Below, piece by piece: positions 35,983-44,172 of a stretch of 64,000 nt of DNA. The stretch is from Vibrio coralliilyticus ATCC BAA-450 (lineage in GTDB: Bacteria; Pseudomonadota; Gammaproteobacteria; Enterobacterales; Vibrionaceae). The position numbers and the translations under genes are program-made. The stretch is from NCBI RefSeq assembly GCF_000176135.1, contig NZ_ACZN01000016.1:855233-919232 (forward strand), in the 5' to 3' direction. A model generated the notes under the pieces. It was not told where the DNA came from. It saw only the letters and a list, made by a program, of their open reading frames with translations, and did not search any database. Within the stretch, counting starts at the first letter, position 1. Every line of letters starts with the position of its first letter.

Positions 35983-36161
35983 AAAAAGATCAACCTCGTT
36001 TTATCTATTTTCTTATTAGAAATGGTGATGTCTCTAGCAAGAATTATACGCTGGTATAGGCTTAACTATAGCGTCAAGATTGAAATATTGATTTTCAAAT
36101 ATGGAGATTCAGAGATATCGACAAATAGCCTGAGAATTGGCAAGAGATCACGTTTATTCCC

Positions 36162-36190
36162 TTGCACTTTGGGAGTTTTGAACCATATTT
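36162..36190 (+). promoter_or_regulatory. Possible promoter of an orphan transcript
   Basis: TTGCAC (36162-36167) and CATATT (36184-36189) have a 16-base spacer and point at the structured stretch beginning at 36195. The match is weak. Confidence 0.35.
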
Positions 36191-36219
36191 AAATGGTAAG
36201 GCAATCTGAACCGACCCGC

Positions 36220-36288
36220 ATGGAGGATTTTCTGCCTTACCTACAATTTGGATGGATTCAACAAGTCATTTCGAGATCCTCGTATTAA
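36220..36288 (+). CDS. Possible 22-codon small ORF inside the sRNA candidate
   Basis: ATG at 36220, stop TAA at 36286-36288, product starting MEDFLPYLQFGWIQQ. The start codon lies in the loop of the 5' stem-loop. No good Shine-Dalgarno is visible, which lowers confidence. The amino-acid composition looks protein-like, with aromatic residues and an amphipathic pattern. If real, the RNA would be dual-function. Confidence 0.3.
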   Translation: MEDFLPYLQFGWIQQVISRSSY

Positions 36289-36350
36289 GATCAGGACGCA
36301 TCAACAGACGGTTCTGATTCGCAGACTCACGATTGAGTAACGAGGGATAG

Positions 36351-36374
36351 GGCGCACTGTATGGTGCGCCTTTT
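36351..36374 (+). terminator. Orphan plus-strand intrinsic terminator
   Basis: A 7-bp GC-rich stem (GGCGCAC/GTGCGCC, 36351-36357 and 36364-36370) with a 6-nt loop, then TTTTGTCTTTT. The flanking genes are both on the minus strand. Confidence 0.8.
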
Positions 36375-36389
36375 GTCTTTTATAGGGTG

Positions 36390-37367
36390 CTAGTCAATTG
36401 AAGCAATTTGCTTAAGTACCTTTTCCAATTGATCCCATGGTAGAAGTTGGCTATCGATGACTTCCATACGGCTTTCAAAGCCTTCTAATGACATCTCATT
36501 AACAGAGACAACACCGTGGCTTACATTGAACGCATAGCAGCCTCTATCGGTGTTCATCACGCCTTTGACACGTTCGGCAGTTAAGTCAGATAACATAGAA
36601 AATAGGTCATCAAAATTGAACGTGACTTCTGCACCAAATAACCAGCCGCAACTAAAGTAACCTTGGCCTTTGTTTTCTTTGCGAACCATTATCTGATCTG
36701 GCGCTAGCGCAAATTGAGGTTCTGCCTCAGCATGTTCATGATAGTGCTGTGCAATATCCGTTGAAACCGATGGATTCCTTCTCTGGTTGTCCAGAAGCTC
36801 GATAGGGAAACGCCCTTGCTTGACGAGTTGACTGTAAATCTTGGGTGGATTTTGGTCAGAAACCCAGTCGTTAAACGCATCGACGTCACTGACATGACAT
36901 TCGTCTACTTTATTACCAATCACAATATCTGCGATATTGAGTTGGTCGTTAAAGTTCTGATTCTCCAGATACTTAGGGTTGGATAAGTTACGTGGGTCGA
37001 CTAAGCCGATGGTGGCTCGAAGATCGATGTAATCTCGAAACTGAGCAGAGGTTAAGGTTGCGAGAATCTTGTGGGCGTGACCCAAGCCAGTAGGTTCGAC
37101 AATCAGGCGGTCGGGTTGCGTGCGAAGCAAAGCAGTAAGAGCAACGGAAGTTGGGACTCCAGCAGCACAACACATGCAGCCACCGGGCACTTCTTTGATC
37201 ATCGCGCCTTGTCCTGTCAGCATTGCGCCATCAATACCAATTTCACCAAATTCGTTGACCAGAACTGCCCAATTTTCGTCAGCAGGTTTTTCTTTCAGTA
37301 GGTTTAGGATTGTCGTGGTTTTTCCGGTACCCAGAAAACCAGTAATGATATTGGTTGGGATTTTCAT
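36390..37367 (-). CDS. CobW/COG0523-family metallochaperone GTPase
   Basis: A 325-residue P-loop GTPase. Walker A is GFLGTGKTT (9-17), the family metal motif is GGCMCC (about 63-68), a G4-like motif is GNKVDE (about 151), and there is a C-terminal CobW_C domain (about 220-320) beginning after a short His/Glu stretch (HYHEHAEAE). COG0523 proteins deliver metals, mostly Zn, to client proteins or act under Zn limitation. No Zur box was identified. Cobalamin synthesis genes are not nearby, so a zinc or other metal role is more likely than CobW itself. Confidence 0.88.
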   Translation of the reverse strand: MKIPTNIITGFLGTGKTTTILNLLKEKPADENWAVLVNEFGEIGIDGAMLTGQGAMIKEVPGGCMCCAAGVPTSVALTALLRTQPDRLIVEPTGLGHAHKILATLTSAQFRDYIDLRATIGLVDPRNLSNPKYLENQNFNDQLNIADIVIGNKVDECHVSDVDAFNDWVSDQNPPKIYSQLVKQGRFPIELLDNQRRNPSVSTDIAQHYHEHAEAEPQFALAPDQIMVRKENKGQGYFSCGWLFGAEVTFNFDDLFSMLSDLTAERVKGVMNTDRGCYAFNVSHGVVSVNEMSLEGFESRMEVIDSQLLPWDQLEKVLKQIASID

Positions 37368-37430
37368 TGTACAAAACTCGTCGATAACAATGCTTTGACT
37401 ATATCAAAGGTTAGCGTGGAAGCTAGAATA

Positions 37431-37458
37431 AAAAACGGCGGTAGATACCGCCGTTTTT
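37431..37458. terminator. Bidirectional terminator after ylqF
   Basis: A 12-bp perfect stem (AAAAACGGCGGT/ACCGCCGTTTTT) with loop AGAT; A/T tails on both sides let it work on either strand. Confidence 0.85.
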
Positions 37459-37462
37459 GTGG

Positions 37463-38407
37463 TTAGCGTTTGTTCTTTAAGTAGCGTTTACGACGCTCTT
37501 CTTTTTTCTTGGCCTTCTCTTCAGCTTTGCGTGTCGCTTCGATCTCTACTTCGACCAACTCTTTGGTGATCATTTCTGGCAACTCAAGTGTTATTTGACC
37601 TAAGGTACCATTACGTAGTTCGTGAAGTAAGATTTCCGAACATTTATGCAGATCGACTCGTCCGCCAGAACGTAGCGCGCCTCTTCGACGACCAATCTCT
37701 TCCATTAGTTCTATGTCGCTTTCTGGCATTTCTTCGATCTGATAGCGCTCTTTCAAACGCTCAGGGTACGCTTTTGCAAGGTACTCAACTGTATAGAAAG
37801 CCACTTCTTCGTATTCCATGGCCGTGTCTTTAACGGCACCGGTTGCAGCGAGGCGGAATCCGCTGTGTGGGTTTTCTACTTTAGGCCACAAAATGCCGGG
37901 AGTATCCGATAAAACAATACCGTTTTGTAGGTTGATACGTTGTTGACGACGCGTAACGGCTGGCTGGTTACCAGTAACTGCGATAGTACGGCCTGCAAGA
38001 GTATTGATAATGGTTGATTTGCCCACATTGGGAATACCCATGATCATGGTGCGAATATTCTTACCAATCTCTTCACGATGTGGCGCAAGTTTACGGCACA
38101 GTTCGAGGATTTTGTTAACTTCCTGAGTGTTGGAAGTCGTAATCGCCATCGCTTTTACATTGTGTTCTTTCTCGAAGTGTTCAATCCATAGTTGAGTTAA
38201 CTCTGGATCGGCAAGGTCACGTTTATTCAGTACCTTAACGACTGGCTTTTCACCACGGATTTCAGAGATCATTGGGTTTTCACTACTGAATGGAATGCGA
38301 GCATCCAATACTTCAATAATGACATCTACTTGAGGGATCGCTTCTTCAATCTCTTTACGGGCTTTGTGCATGTGGCCCGGAAACCATTGAATTGTATTGT
38401 TAACCAT
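37463..38407 (-). CDS. ylqF: Ribosome biogenesis GTPase YlqF/RbgA
   Basis: A 314-residue circularly permuted GTPase required for late 50S assembly. In permuted order: G4 LNKRDL (about 60), G1 GIPNVGKSTIINTLAG (about 124-139), G3 DTPG (about 175). The N-terminal WFPGHMHKA is the family hallmark. The C-terminal domain ends in a very basic tail (KKKEERRKRYLKNKR), suited to rRNA binding. An AAGG site precedes the ATG. Confidence 0.93.
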   Translation of the reverse strand: MVNNTIQWFPGHMHKARKEIEEAIPQVDVIIEVLDARIPFSSENPMISEIRGEKPVVKVLNKRDLADPELTQLWIEHFEKEHNVKAMAITTSNTQEVNKILELCRKLAPHREEIGKNIRTMIMGIPNVGKSTIINTLAGRTIAVTGNQPAVTRRQQRINLQNGIVLSDTPGILWPKVENPHSGFRLAATGAVKDTAMEYEEVAFYTVEYLAKAYPERLKERYQIEEMPESDIELMEEIGRRRGALRSGGRVDLHKCSEILLHELRNGTLGQITLELPEMITKELVEVEIEATRKAEEKAKKKEERRKRYLKNKR

Positions 38408-38820
38408 TTGAAAATATTGCCTTCTAATTTAATGGTTTAATCTGCCGTGCAACTTTAAACATAACAAAGCGTTCGCTTATCACAAGTTTTTGAAGCCCAA
38501 TAAGGCAGGGCAGATTGACTTGGGCGCAATATTAACACCGACTTTAGTAATCTCATAACGAAGGGCAGGAGAAAAGCGACTAAGCACATCAATCGTTTAC
38601 GTTGTAGCCAGTTAGTGATGTCCGGTAAGAGTCGAACTTCAATCGTTGCGTGAGCTCCATTGGTTTGGCTGACGTTATCGCTGCGTGTATCGGCTTCAAA
38701 AGATCAAAGGGGTGATCATTTGAAGCTAAGCAAAAAATAGCCAACGCGTTGTAAAGACGCGATGGCTATTTCATAGAAATCCATCAACTAATTTAGATGA
38801 TGGGATGAACACTACGAGAA
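38408..38820. other. Gene-free stretch with an old open frame
   Basis: About 400 bases before the LPMO terminator. On the minus strand, 38703 down to 38455 is open for 83 codons without an early start codon. The first third (EADTRSDNVSQTNGAHATIE) looks coding and the rest is hydrophobic and unlike any family I know. A decayed gene end is the most cautious reading. Confidence 0.35.
38735..38771 (-). terminator. Terminator of the LPMO gene
   Basis: A 9-bp stem AAATAGCCA/TGGCTATTT extended by an inner CGCG/CGCG; six T follow on the minus strand. Confidence 0.85.
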
Positions 38821-40305
38821 TTAGTTGGCTGGTCGCCAAACGCCCCATTTGTCCTTACTGTATGTCGTTTCAGGATCATCACCGCCTTGTGTCCACCATT
38901 GTGCTTTCCACTCCTTACCGGCATATGACACAACTTCACCGCCGACGTAAGTCGTTGAGGAGCTCCAAGCATTCCCTGTATCTGGGTCCGGTTCTGGAGT
39001 TGGTGGAGGAGTGACACCGCCATCATCAACAACCACCTCAAACGTAAAGGTCTCAGTTCGATCGCTGTTGGTCGCGCTCGCTGAGAAAATTAACGTTTCA
39101 TTCTGAGTAATAGACTGGGTGTCGATAATGATCGAAGAAGAGCCGTTATTCTGAATCTGTACAGGCGTGCCCTGAGTTTGAGTCAACGTTGCATTTTCTT
39201 CTGTTACGATGACGACTTTATCACCCGCATTTATGACATTATCACTTTGGGATAGCTCATAGAGTTGTCCTGCTAACGGATCAACATTGCCATTGTCGTC
39301 TCGGGAAACGGTCATTAGCCCTGAAGCACGGCTGTCCTTAGAGTTAAAGAAATTGCGTGACGGATCATTCTGGAAATACATGTAGTGCTGCATTTCTTCA
39401 TGCCAATCACCGATAAAGACAGCCCCATCTTTGAATTCTGCGTGCCAACCATTAATCTCAGAAGCAAGGAGACGATCCCAGTCACCAACGTTGTTTGAAT
39501 CTACTCTGATATCAAAGCTACGCGCAACCGCGCCATCCTTGTTGATGATGTCATATTTTACTACATCGCCAATTTCAGGTGCTTCCAATCCACTAGGGAT
39601 AAAGGACCCTCCACGATGCAAATCTGGTTCTGGTGCTGGCTCAGGAGGTGGAGTGTTACCATTCTTAATCGTAATATCAGAACAGTTGTAGAAGCCTTCA
39701 CCCGCGGCATCATCTCGTTGCCAACGTACAAAGAGAATGGCGTCTCCAGATCTATCAGATGGGATAGTTACGTTGATTCGGTATTTTCCGTTCTCTACAG
39801 GTACATTGCCCGTTTCTTGAATCAAATCTAGATCGCCCCAAGCTAGCCCTTTAGACAGGTCAGCATTTGGTTTGGTTAAGTAAAATTCCCAGAAAGAAGG
39901 ATTGTGCGGTGCCGTGGCATTAAACACATATTCGAATGTACCCGTGTTCATTTCTGTACGAGTCCAGGCCGTATGCGGGGCTCCCATGCCACGTTTCTGA
40001 GGATCGTTTGCGTAGCATAAAGTGCCATCTGGAATAGCGGCTCTTACTGCACTCTGGTTGTTAAAGTCGGTAATGTTCTTTGCGTATTCGTTTCGCTGTA
40101 CGAACGGGTAAGATCCCGAAATGTCTTTGGCATTTGAACAAGCGGCGTTGGGTGGACTGCCAGACCAGATACCGCCTTGTTCGTAACAAATGTTTTGTCG
40201 AGCATTTGGATATTCAGACCAACCATGTGCGTAGACATCGGCTGGTAGGGCAGATAGCAAGGCGCTACCTACCGCAAGTTTTAAAATGTGTTTATTCGCT
40301 GTCAT
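38821..40305 (-). CDS. Secreted AA10 lytic polysaccharide monooxygenase with chitin-binding domain
   Basis: A 494-residue secreted copper enzyme that cleaves chitin or cellulose oxidatively. The signal peptide covers residues 1-26; His27 of HGWSEYPN becomes the mature N-terminus and, with the His in APHTAW (about 112), forms the copper brace. The AA10 domain runs to about 213, ending in ILFVRWQRDDAAGEGFYNC. A PPPEPAPEPD linker follows, then a middle domain (about 230-430) with regions like the accessory modules of GbpA-type proteins, a second Pro-rich linker (TPPPTPEPDPD), and a CBM5/12-type chitin-binding domain (AWSSSTTYVGGEVVSYAGKEWKAQWWTQ) at the end. A role in chitin use or surface attachment is expected. 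AT-rich DNA lies upstream. Confidence 0.9.
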   Translation of the reverse strand: MTANKHILKLAVGSALLSALPADVYAHGWSEYPNARQNICYEQGGIWSGSPPNAACSNAKDISGSYPFVQRNEYAKNITDFNNQSAVRAAIPDGTLCYANDPQKRGMGAPHTAWTRTEMNTGTFEYVFNATAPHNPSFWEFYLTKPNADLSKGLAWGDLDLIQETGNVPVENGKYRINVTIPSDRSGDAILFVRWQRDDAAGEGFYNCSDITIKNGNTPPPEPAPEPDLHRGGSFIPSGLEAPEIGDVVKYDIINKDGAVARSFDIRVDSNNVGDWDRLLASEINGWHAEFKDGAVFIGDWHEEMQHYMYFQNDPSRNFFNSKDSRASGLMTVSRDDNGNVDPLAGQLYELSQSDNVINAGDKVVIVTEENATLTQTQGTPVQIQNNGSSSIIIDTQSITQNETLIFSASATNSDRTETFTFEVVVDDGGVTPPPTPEPDPDTGNAWSSSTTYVGGEVVSYAGKEWKAQWWTQGGDDPETTYSKDKWGVWRPAN

Positions 40306-40841
40306 TTTCTTACTCTATTCCGTTTTATAATTAATATACCCAATCAATAGTTTTGATTTATTGACTGGAGTTTTCCTATTATTTTTATTTCTATTAGAAA
40401 CGGTTGAAAGATAAGCCAAGATTATTTTTATGAAAGTTTTAATATTCGTTATATGAATTAAGATCGCAATTGTCGAACTTCTTACAAATCTGTCTTAATT
40501 TTTGCTATGTAACTTAATCTACTGATAAGTAAAAGATATTTAATGGCCTCTTTAAGGTTTCAAACAACGTAATGCAAAAGTTTTTAATATGTGAATCCGA
40601 TTCAATAAATAAAGTTACTGTATATATCATGTCATTATAACTGAGATGATGACGTTAGCATGACATTTGGTTTTATTTTTTATGGCTATTGGTTTTTGAT
40701 TTATTATGCTTACTGGTAATTATATAATTGATCAGGATTTATTTTGTGAATGAATATGTGTTAATTAATTATTCTGCTTGATGGTTTTTAAGTGTACTAA
40801 CGTAGCTTACAAATAGGCTCACTGATTTGCTTGAGGATAGT
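40306..40841. other. AT-rich gene-free region
   Basis: About 530 bases between the divergent LPMO and GrpB genes. It is very AT-rich, suggesting a regulated LPMO promoter. I see no gene, repeat or structured RNA in it. Confidence 0.6.
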
Positions 40842-41309
40842 ATGAAGTTTTATTTACCAGAAGAGTATCAGGATTTGTGTTATACACAATTTCAAACTTA
40901 TAAGAGAAGAATAAGTTTGTTGCTCCCTGATGCGGTTGTCGAGCATGTCGGCTCTTCGGCAATCCCTGGTGCCATATCAAAAGGTGATCTGGACATCTAT
41001 GTCGGAGTTGAGCCACGAGAATTGGAAGGGGCGGTTCAACAGTTGTACAAGTTAGGGTTTTCGGTAAAGCAAAATACCTTGCGAACCCCTGAATTATGTA
41101 TGCTCGAATCAGAGACAGAAGATGTCGCATTTCAAGTCGTTGCCAATGGTTCTCAGTATGAGTGTTTTCTTAAATTCAGGGAGCAACTACGTTCAAGCCC
41201 TGACTTAGTTAATTGTTACAATAAACTTAAACAGTCTTGCGAAGGTTATTCACCTGAAGACTACCGCAGGATTAAGTCTGAATTCATCGAACAAGTCTTA
41301 AGTAAGTAA
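40842..41309 (+). CDS. GrpB-family protein (nucleotidyltransferase fold)
   Basis: A 155-residue protein of the GrpB/UPF0157 family, related to nucleotidyltransferases. Characteristic features are VEHVGSSAIPGAISKGDLDIYVGV (about 34-57), with the GSS...D-D arrangement of the NTP-transferase active site, and the C-terminal segment YNKLKQSCEGYSPEDYRRIKSEFI. The function is unknown. An in-frame start 15 bases earlier is less likely because GAGGA lies just before 40842. Confidence 0.82.
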   Translation: MKFYLPEEYQDLCYTQFQTYKRRISLLLPDAVVEHVGSSAIPGAISKGDLDIYVGVEPRELEGAVQQLYKLGFSVKQNTLRTPELCMLESETEDVAFQVVANGSQYECFLKFREQLRSSPDLVNCYNKLKQSCEGYSPEDYRRIKSEFIEQVLSK

Positions 41310-41476
41310 CCAATTTGAGAACATAATGTAAATGGGACGGTGTACTTAAGATGTTGATTCAGCATACAACATTTTTAATTTGTTGTATTTTGTCTGCCTA
41401 CGGCAGAATGAACGTTTGATGTGAGCTAATTTCTGACTTCAAGGGATGGCTCTATTAACATTTCAGGAGATTCTAC

Positions 41477-41929
41477 ATGTTAAAGTTTGCCTCTTTAGGT
41501 GCCATTCTACTGTCTGCATCTATGTCGGTTATTGCTGCACAGGGTGTTGTCATGTATGAGAGCCCGTATTCTGTAAAAGAAACAGCAGATCGATTTGAAG
41601 CGATTGCTAAGAAGAAAGGACTTAATATTTTTGCCCGAGTTGATCATCAAGCTAATGCTCAAGGTGTGGGCCTAGATCTCAGACCAACTGAACTGATCAT
41701 TTTTGGTAATCCGAAAGTAGGCACGCCACTTATGCAGTGCGCACAGAGTGTTGCGATTGACCTACCGCAGAAGGTTTTGGTGACTCAAGATGAAGAGCAG
41801 AAAGTCTGGCTGTCTTACAATGATCCCAATTACATTAAGCAGCGACACGATGTTAAAGGCTGCGACGAAGTAATCACCAAGGTAACTAATGTATTGAGTG
41901 GCTTATCAAAGTCTACAACCAGTCAATAG
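41477..41929 (+). CDS. Exported DUF302 protein
   Basis: A 150-residue protein with a signal peptide (residues 1-20, VIAA-QG). The DUF302 domain has the core patterns SVKETADRFEAIAKKKGLNIFARVDHQANA and LRPTELIIFGNPKVGTPLMQ, typical of the family; the function is unknown, and it is often linked to stress or thiol/sulfur genes. An AGGAG site and its own terminator show a monocistronic gene. Confidence 0.85.
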   Translation: MLKFASLGAILLSASMSVIAAQGVVMYESPYSVKETADRFEAIAKKKGLNIFARVDHQANAQGVGLDLRPTELIIFGNPKVGTPLMQCAQSVAIDLPQKVLVTQDEEQKVWLSYNDPNYIKQRHDVKGCDEVITKVTNVLSGLSKSTTSQ

Positions 41930-41958
41930 CCTATATGTAGTAGGTGTTATAATTGACA

Positions 41959-41987
41959 AACAAGCAGCAAACTAAGCTGCTTGTTTT
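41959..41987 (+). terminator. Terminator of the DUF302 gene
   Basis: A 10-bp perfect stem (AACAAGCAGC/GCTGCTTGTT) with a 7-nt loop and T-run. Confidence 0.85.
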
Positions 41988-42184
41988 CGTTTGCAATGTA
42001 GTTCTAACTGCTGATTCATCTTCTCAGGTCTGAATATCAGAGAAGTATTACATCTCAGGAGCAGACTCAGTTATCTTCGAAACAACACTAATTAGTTGCA
42101 CAATTTAAGCAGTAGCTTTGTAAGTTGTTAATGAAAGCTCCAGAGACATAAGTTTTTTGGGGTTTTATGCATTAGGAGCAAAGA

Positions 42185-43156
42185 TTAACGCTTCGTTTTA
42201 TTGAGTGACTTGTTGTCATACATAGCGGCATCTGCTTTACAGAGAAAGTCTGTCAACTTGCTTGGATCTGTACCACTAGCCAATTCTACGCTACCGATAG
42301 AGTACTGAGGGATATGCTCCTGACATGAAGTTTTAAGGCTTTCATCCAGCCTTTCAACAAAGCGAGATTTATCCACCTCTTGTTCACTATCGAGTAAGAC
42401 GACAAATTCATCACCACCCCAGCGGGCGACTAAGTCGCTCTTTCTGACGCTCTTGAGAAGGGCGGTAGCAAAATCTTTAAGTATTTGGTCTCCAACAGAG
42501 TGGCCCCATTGGTCGTTAATGGCTTTGAACCCGTCAATATCGAGATACATTAACATGCTCGAACGGTTGAATGAGTTTGAAAGGCTGATATGACGCTCAA
42601 AAGACTCCGTAAAGCCCCGGCGGTTTAGAGCTTTTGTTAGTTCATCAAAACGACTTTCTACTTTGAGTTGATTAGCTTTATACAGGTAGGCCAAATCACT
42701 GTTGATGGTGTCTCTAAGAAAACTAAGTACGGTCATGAGTTTATCGGAATAATCCGTTGGCCGTTGGTCCATCACGCACAATGTGCCAAAGCTATTCCCA
42801 TCCGGCCACTGAATGGGGTATCCAAGATAGCTTGAAAATTGATCTTCTGTATACTCAGGGTTATCAGACCATTTTTCATCTTCACTGGCATCCGCTACAT
42901 ACATCATCTGGTTGCTCTGAACGACTTGATGACAGTAAACATTGGTATTTTTATCAGAATAAGCACCTGGACAATATTGCGAAGGGGCCTGCTCTGAAGC
43001 AACTAATACCTCAATGCCATTGGTTGTTGCCTGGGTAACAAATGCGGCGGGGGCGTCAAATAATAGGGCAATCATATCCACTAATTTCTGCCATCGCTCC
43101 CAGTCAACATCCTCAATTTTTCCGTAATAGCATGAGCCGTATTTATAACCAGACAT
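42185..43156 (-). CDS. GAF-GGDEF diguanylate cyclase
   Basis: A 323-residue cytoplasmic c-di-GMP synthase. The GAF half has LGYPIQWPDGNSFGTLCVMDQRP (about 111-133), parallel to the same segment in the protein at 935-1903. The GGDEF domain has MLYLDIDGFKAINDQWGHS and an intact RWGGDEFVV. An AAGGAGT site lies 12-13 bases before the ATG. The GAF-GGDEF twin 40 kb away suggests duplication within the genus. Confidence 0.9.
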   Translation of the reverse strand: MSGYKYGSCYYGKIEDVDWERWQKLVDMIALLFDAPAAFVTQATTNGIEVLVASEQAPSQYCPGAYSDKNTNVYCHQVVQSNQMMYVADASEDEKWSDNPEYTEDQFSSYLGYPIQWPDGNSFGTLCVMDQRPTDYSDKLMTVLSFLRDTINSDLAYLYKANQLKVESRFDELTKALNRRGFTESFERHISLSNSFNRSSMLMYLDIDGFKAINDQWGHSVGDQILKDFATALLKSVRKSDLVARWGGDEFVVLLDSEQEVDKSRFVERLDESLKTSCQEHIPQYSIGSVELASGTDPSKLTDFLCKADAAMYDNKSLNKTKR

Positions 43157-43347
43157 TGAGTTTCAGACTCCTTACTTCAATTTTCTTCTTATCAACAAGA
43201 GATAGACTCCAAGCTTAGCTTTAATTATAGAAGTATTGATAGCTGCATGGGGTTAGGTGTTGATAAATTTGCAATTACCACGCTTACATTGTGAAACCAC
43301 ATCTTACCGATGGTCAATTTAGTTAGATGATCGAGCAGTAGGTTAGC

Positions 43348-44046
43348 TTACCTGAGAGATATTTCTGGATTAGGGCGGCTGGCGACGAGCTCTCTAACGG
43401 CTTGTTCCAATTGTGGCAGTAAATGTTTATTGGAAACGTGAATATAATGATAAAGAGGCTCATGCAATATCTCCTTGCTAACGGGTTTGATATTAGGGAA
43501 CTGACCCTTCAAAATTTCATAAACCACCTTAGGAGCGAGCCATAGATCAGCGCGCCCTTTACTGACCATTAATGCCGCCTGTTCAGACTTTTCAACCAGG
43601 TAGAGCTGTTTGTAGTCTGAGATTTTCTCTGTAAACTTCATCCCCAATTGTGAAACGAGTACTTTTTCTGACACTTCACTGAGCTCTTCGTAAAATTGCC
43701 CTTCAAAGCCATACATAAAAATACTGACGTAATAGAGAGGAACATCGACTTTGAGCATGTTCTCATCTTTCGCAAGCCTTGATATTCGTAAATCTAGTCC
43801 TTGATAACGGCCTTGGCTAACCGCACGAATTGCTCTCGCATTAGGCAAATAAACAAAATCGACCTCAATACCGGATTTTTGGTATATAAACTCGAGATCT
43901 TCTCTCAAAGTAAAGCCAGCGAGCTTGTTTAATTCAGGGTTTTGATAAATTTCGCCTATAGCAATAACAGCAGGTTCGGCAACGGCCGACCGAATAGAAT
44001 AGATGAACAAAACTAGCCAGAAGATTCTGGCAGTTTGGATGTGCAT
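43348..44046 (-). CDS. Periplasmic solute-binding (SBP_bac_3-type) protein
   Basis: A 232-residue protein with a signal peptide (MHIQTARIFWLVLFIYSIRSAVA-EP). The rest resembles an amino-acid-binding-type family 3 solute-binding domain (LREDLEFIYQKSGIEVDFVYLPNARAIRAVSQGRYQGLDLRI, and SKGRADLWLAPKVVYEIL). No permease or ATPase is adjacent. The neighbour upstream on the same strand, 126 bases away, is a membrane GGDEF protein with a periplasmic CHASE4-like sensor, so a sensing partnership is possible. GTG at 44058 is an alternative start, but too close to GGAGA. Confidence 0.75.
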   Translation of the reverse strand: MHIQTARIFWLVLFIYSIRSAVAEPAVIAIGEIYQNPELNKLAGFTLREDLEFIYQKSGIEVDFVYLPNARAIRAVSQGRYQGLDLRISRLAKDENMLKVDVPLYYVSIFMYGFEGQFYEELSEVSEKVLVSQLGMKFTEKISDYKQLYLVEKSEQAALMVSKGRADLWLAPKVVYEILKGQFPNIKPVSKEILHEPLYHYIHVSNKHLLPQLEQAVRELVASRPNPEISLR

Positions 44047-44172
44047 TATTGAGGCCACTCTCCACAGGACATATCACTTGGTATAGTCTATCTAAGGGAG
44101 ATGGTAAACCTCGAGCGTATTGGTCTAGGTGTTTAGTGGAATATGGAAAACCACTTTTCCTATTGAGGAAAC

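Larger units (their letters stand above)
36195..36374 (+). ncRNA. Candidate small RNA ending in an orphan terminator
   Basis: No plus-strand gene lies between 34.5 and 37.4 kb, yet a plus-strand intrinsic terminator sits at 36351-36374. Upstream of it, at the point where a weak promoter would start transcription, is a 9-bp perfect inverted repeat (GGTAAGGCA 36195-36203, TGCCTTACC 36233-36241). A 5' stem, about 100 nt of less structured sequence and a 3' terminator make the plan of a trans-acting sRNA of about 180 nt. I could not match it to a known Vibrio sRNA by eye (not Qrr, Spot 42 or 6S). Confidence 0.5.

Noticed and set aside
36195..36374. Qrr, Spot 42 or CsrB-type sRNA identity
   Set aside because: No Qrr core or Spot 42 sequence, and only a few scattered GGA motifs, too few for CsrB-type RNAs.
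35983..36389. Fluoride riboswitch upstream of clcA
   Set aside because: The conserved elements of the crcB motif are not visible and the strong structure there points to a plus-strand RNA; the clcA residues are of the chloride type.
38455..38703. 83-codon minus-strand open frame as a gene
   Set aside because: No initiation codon in its first half, no ribosome site, and no family recognised.
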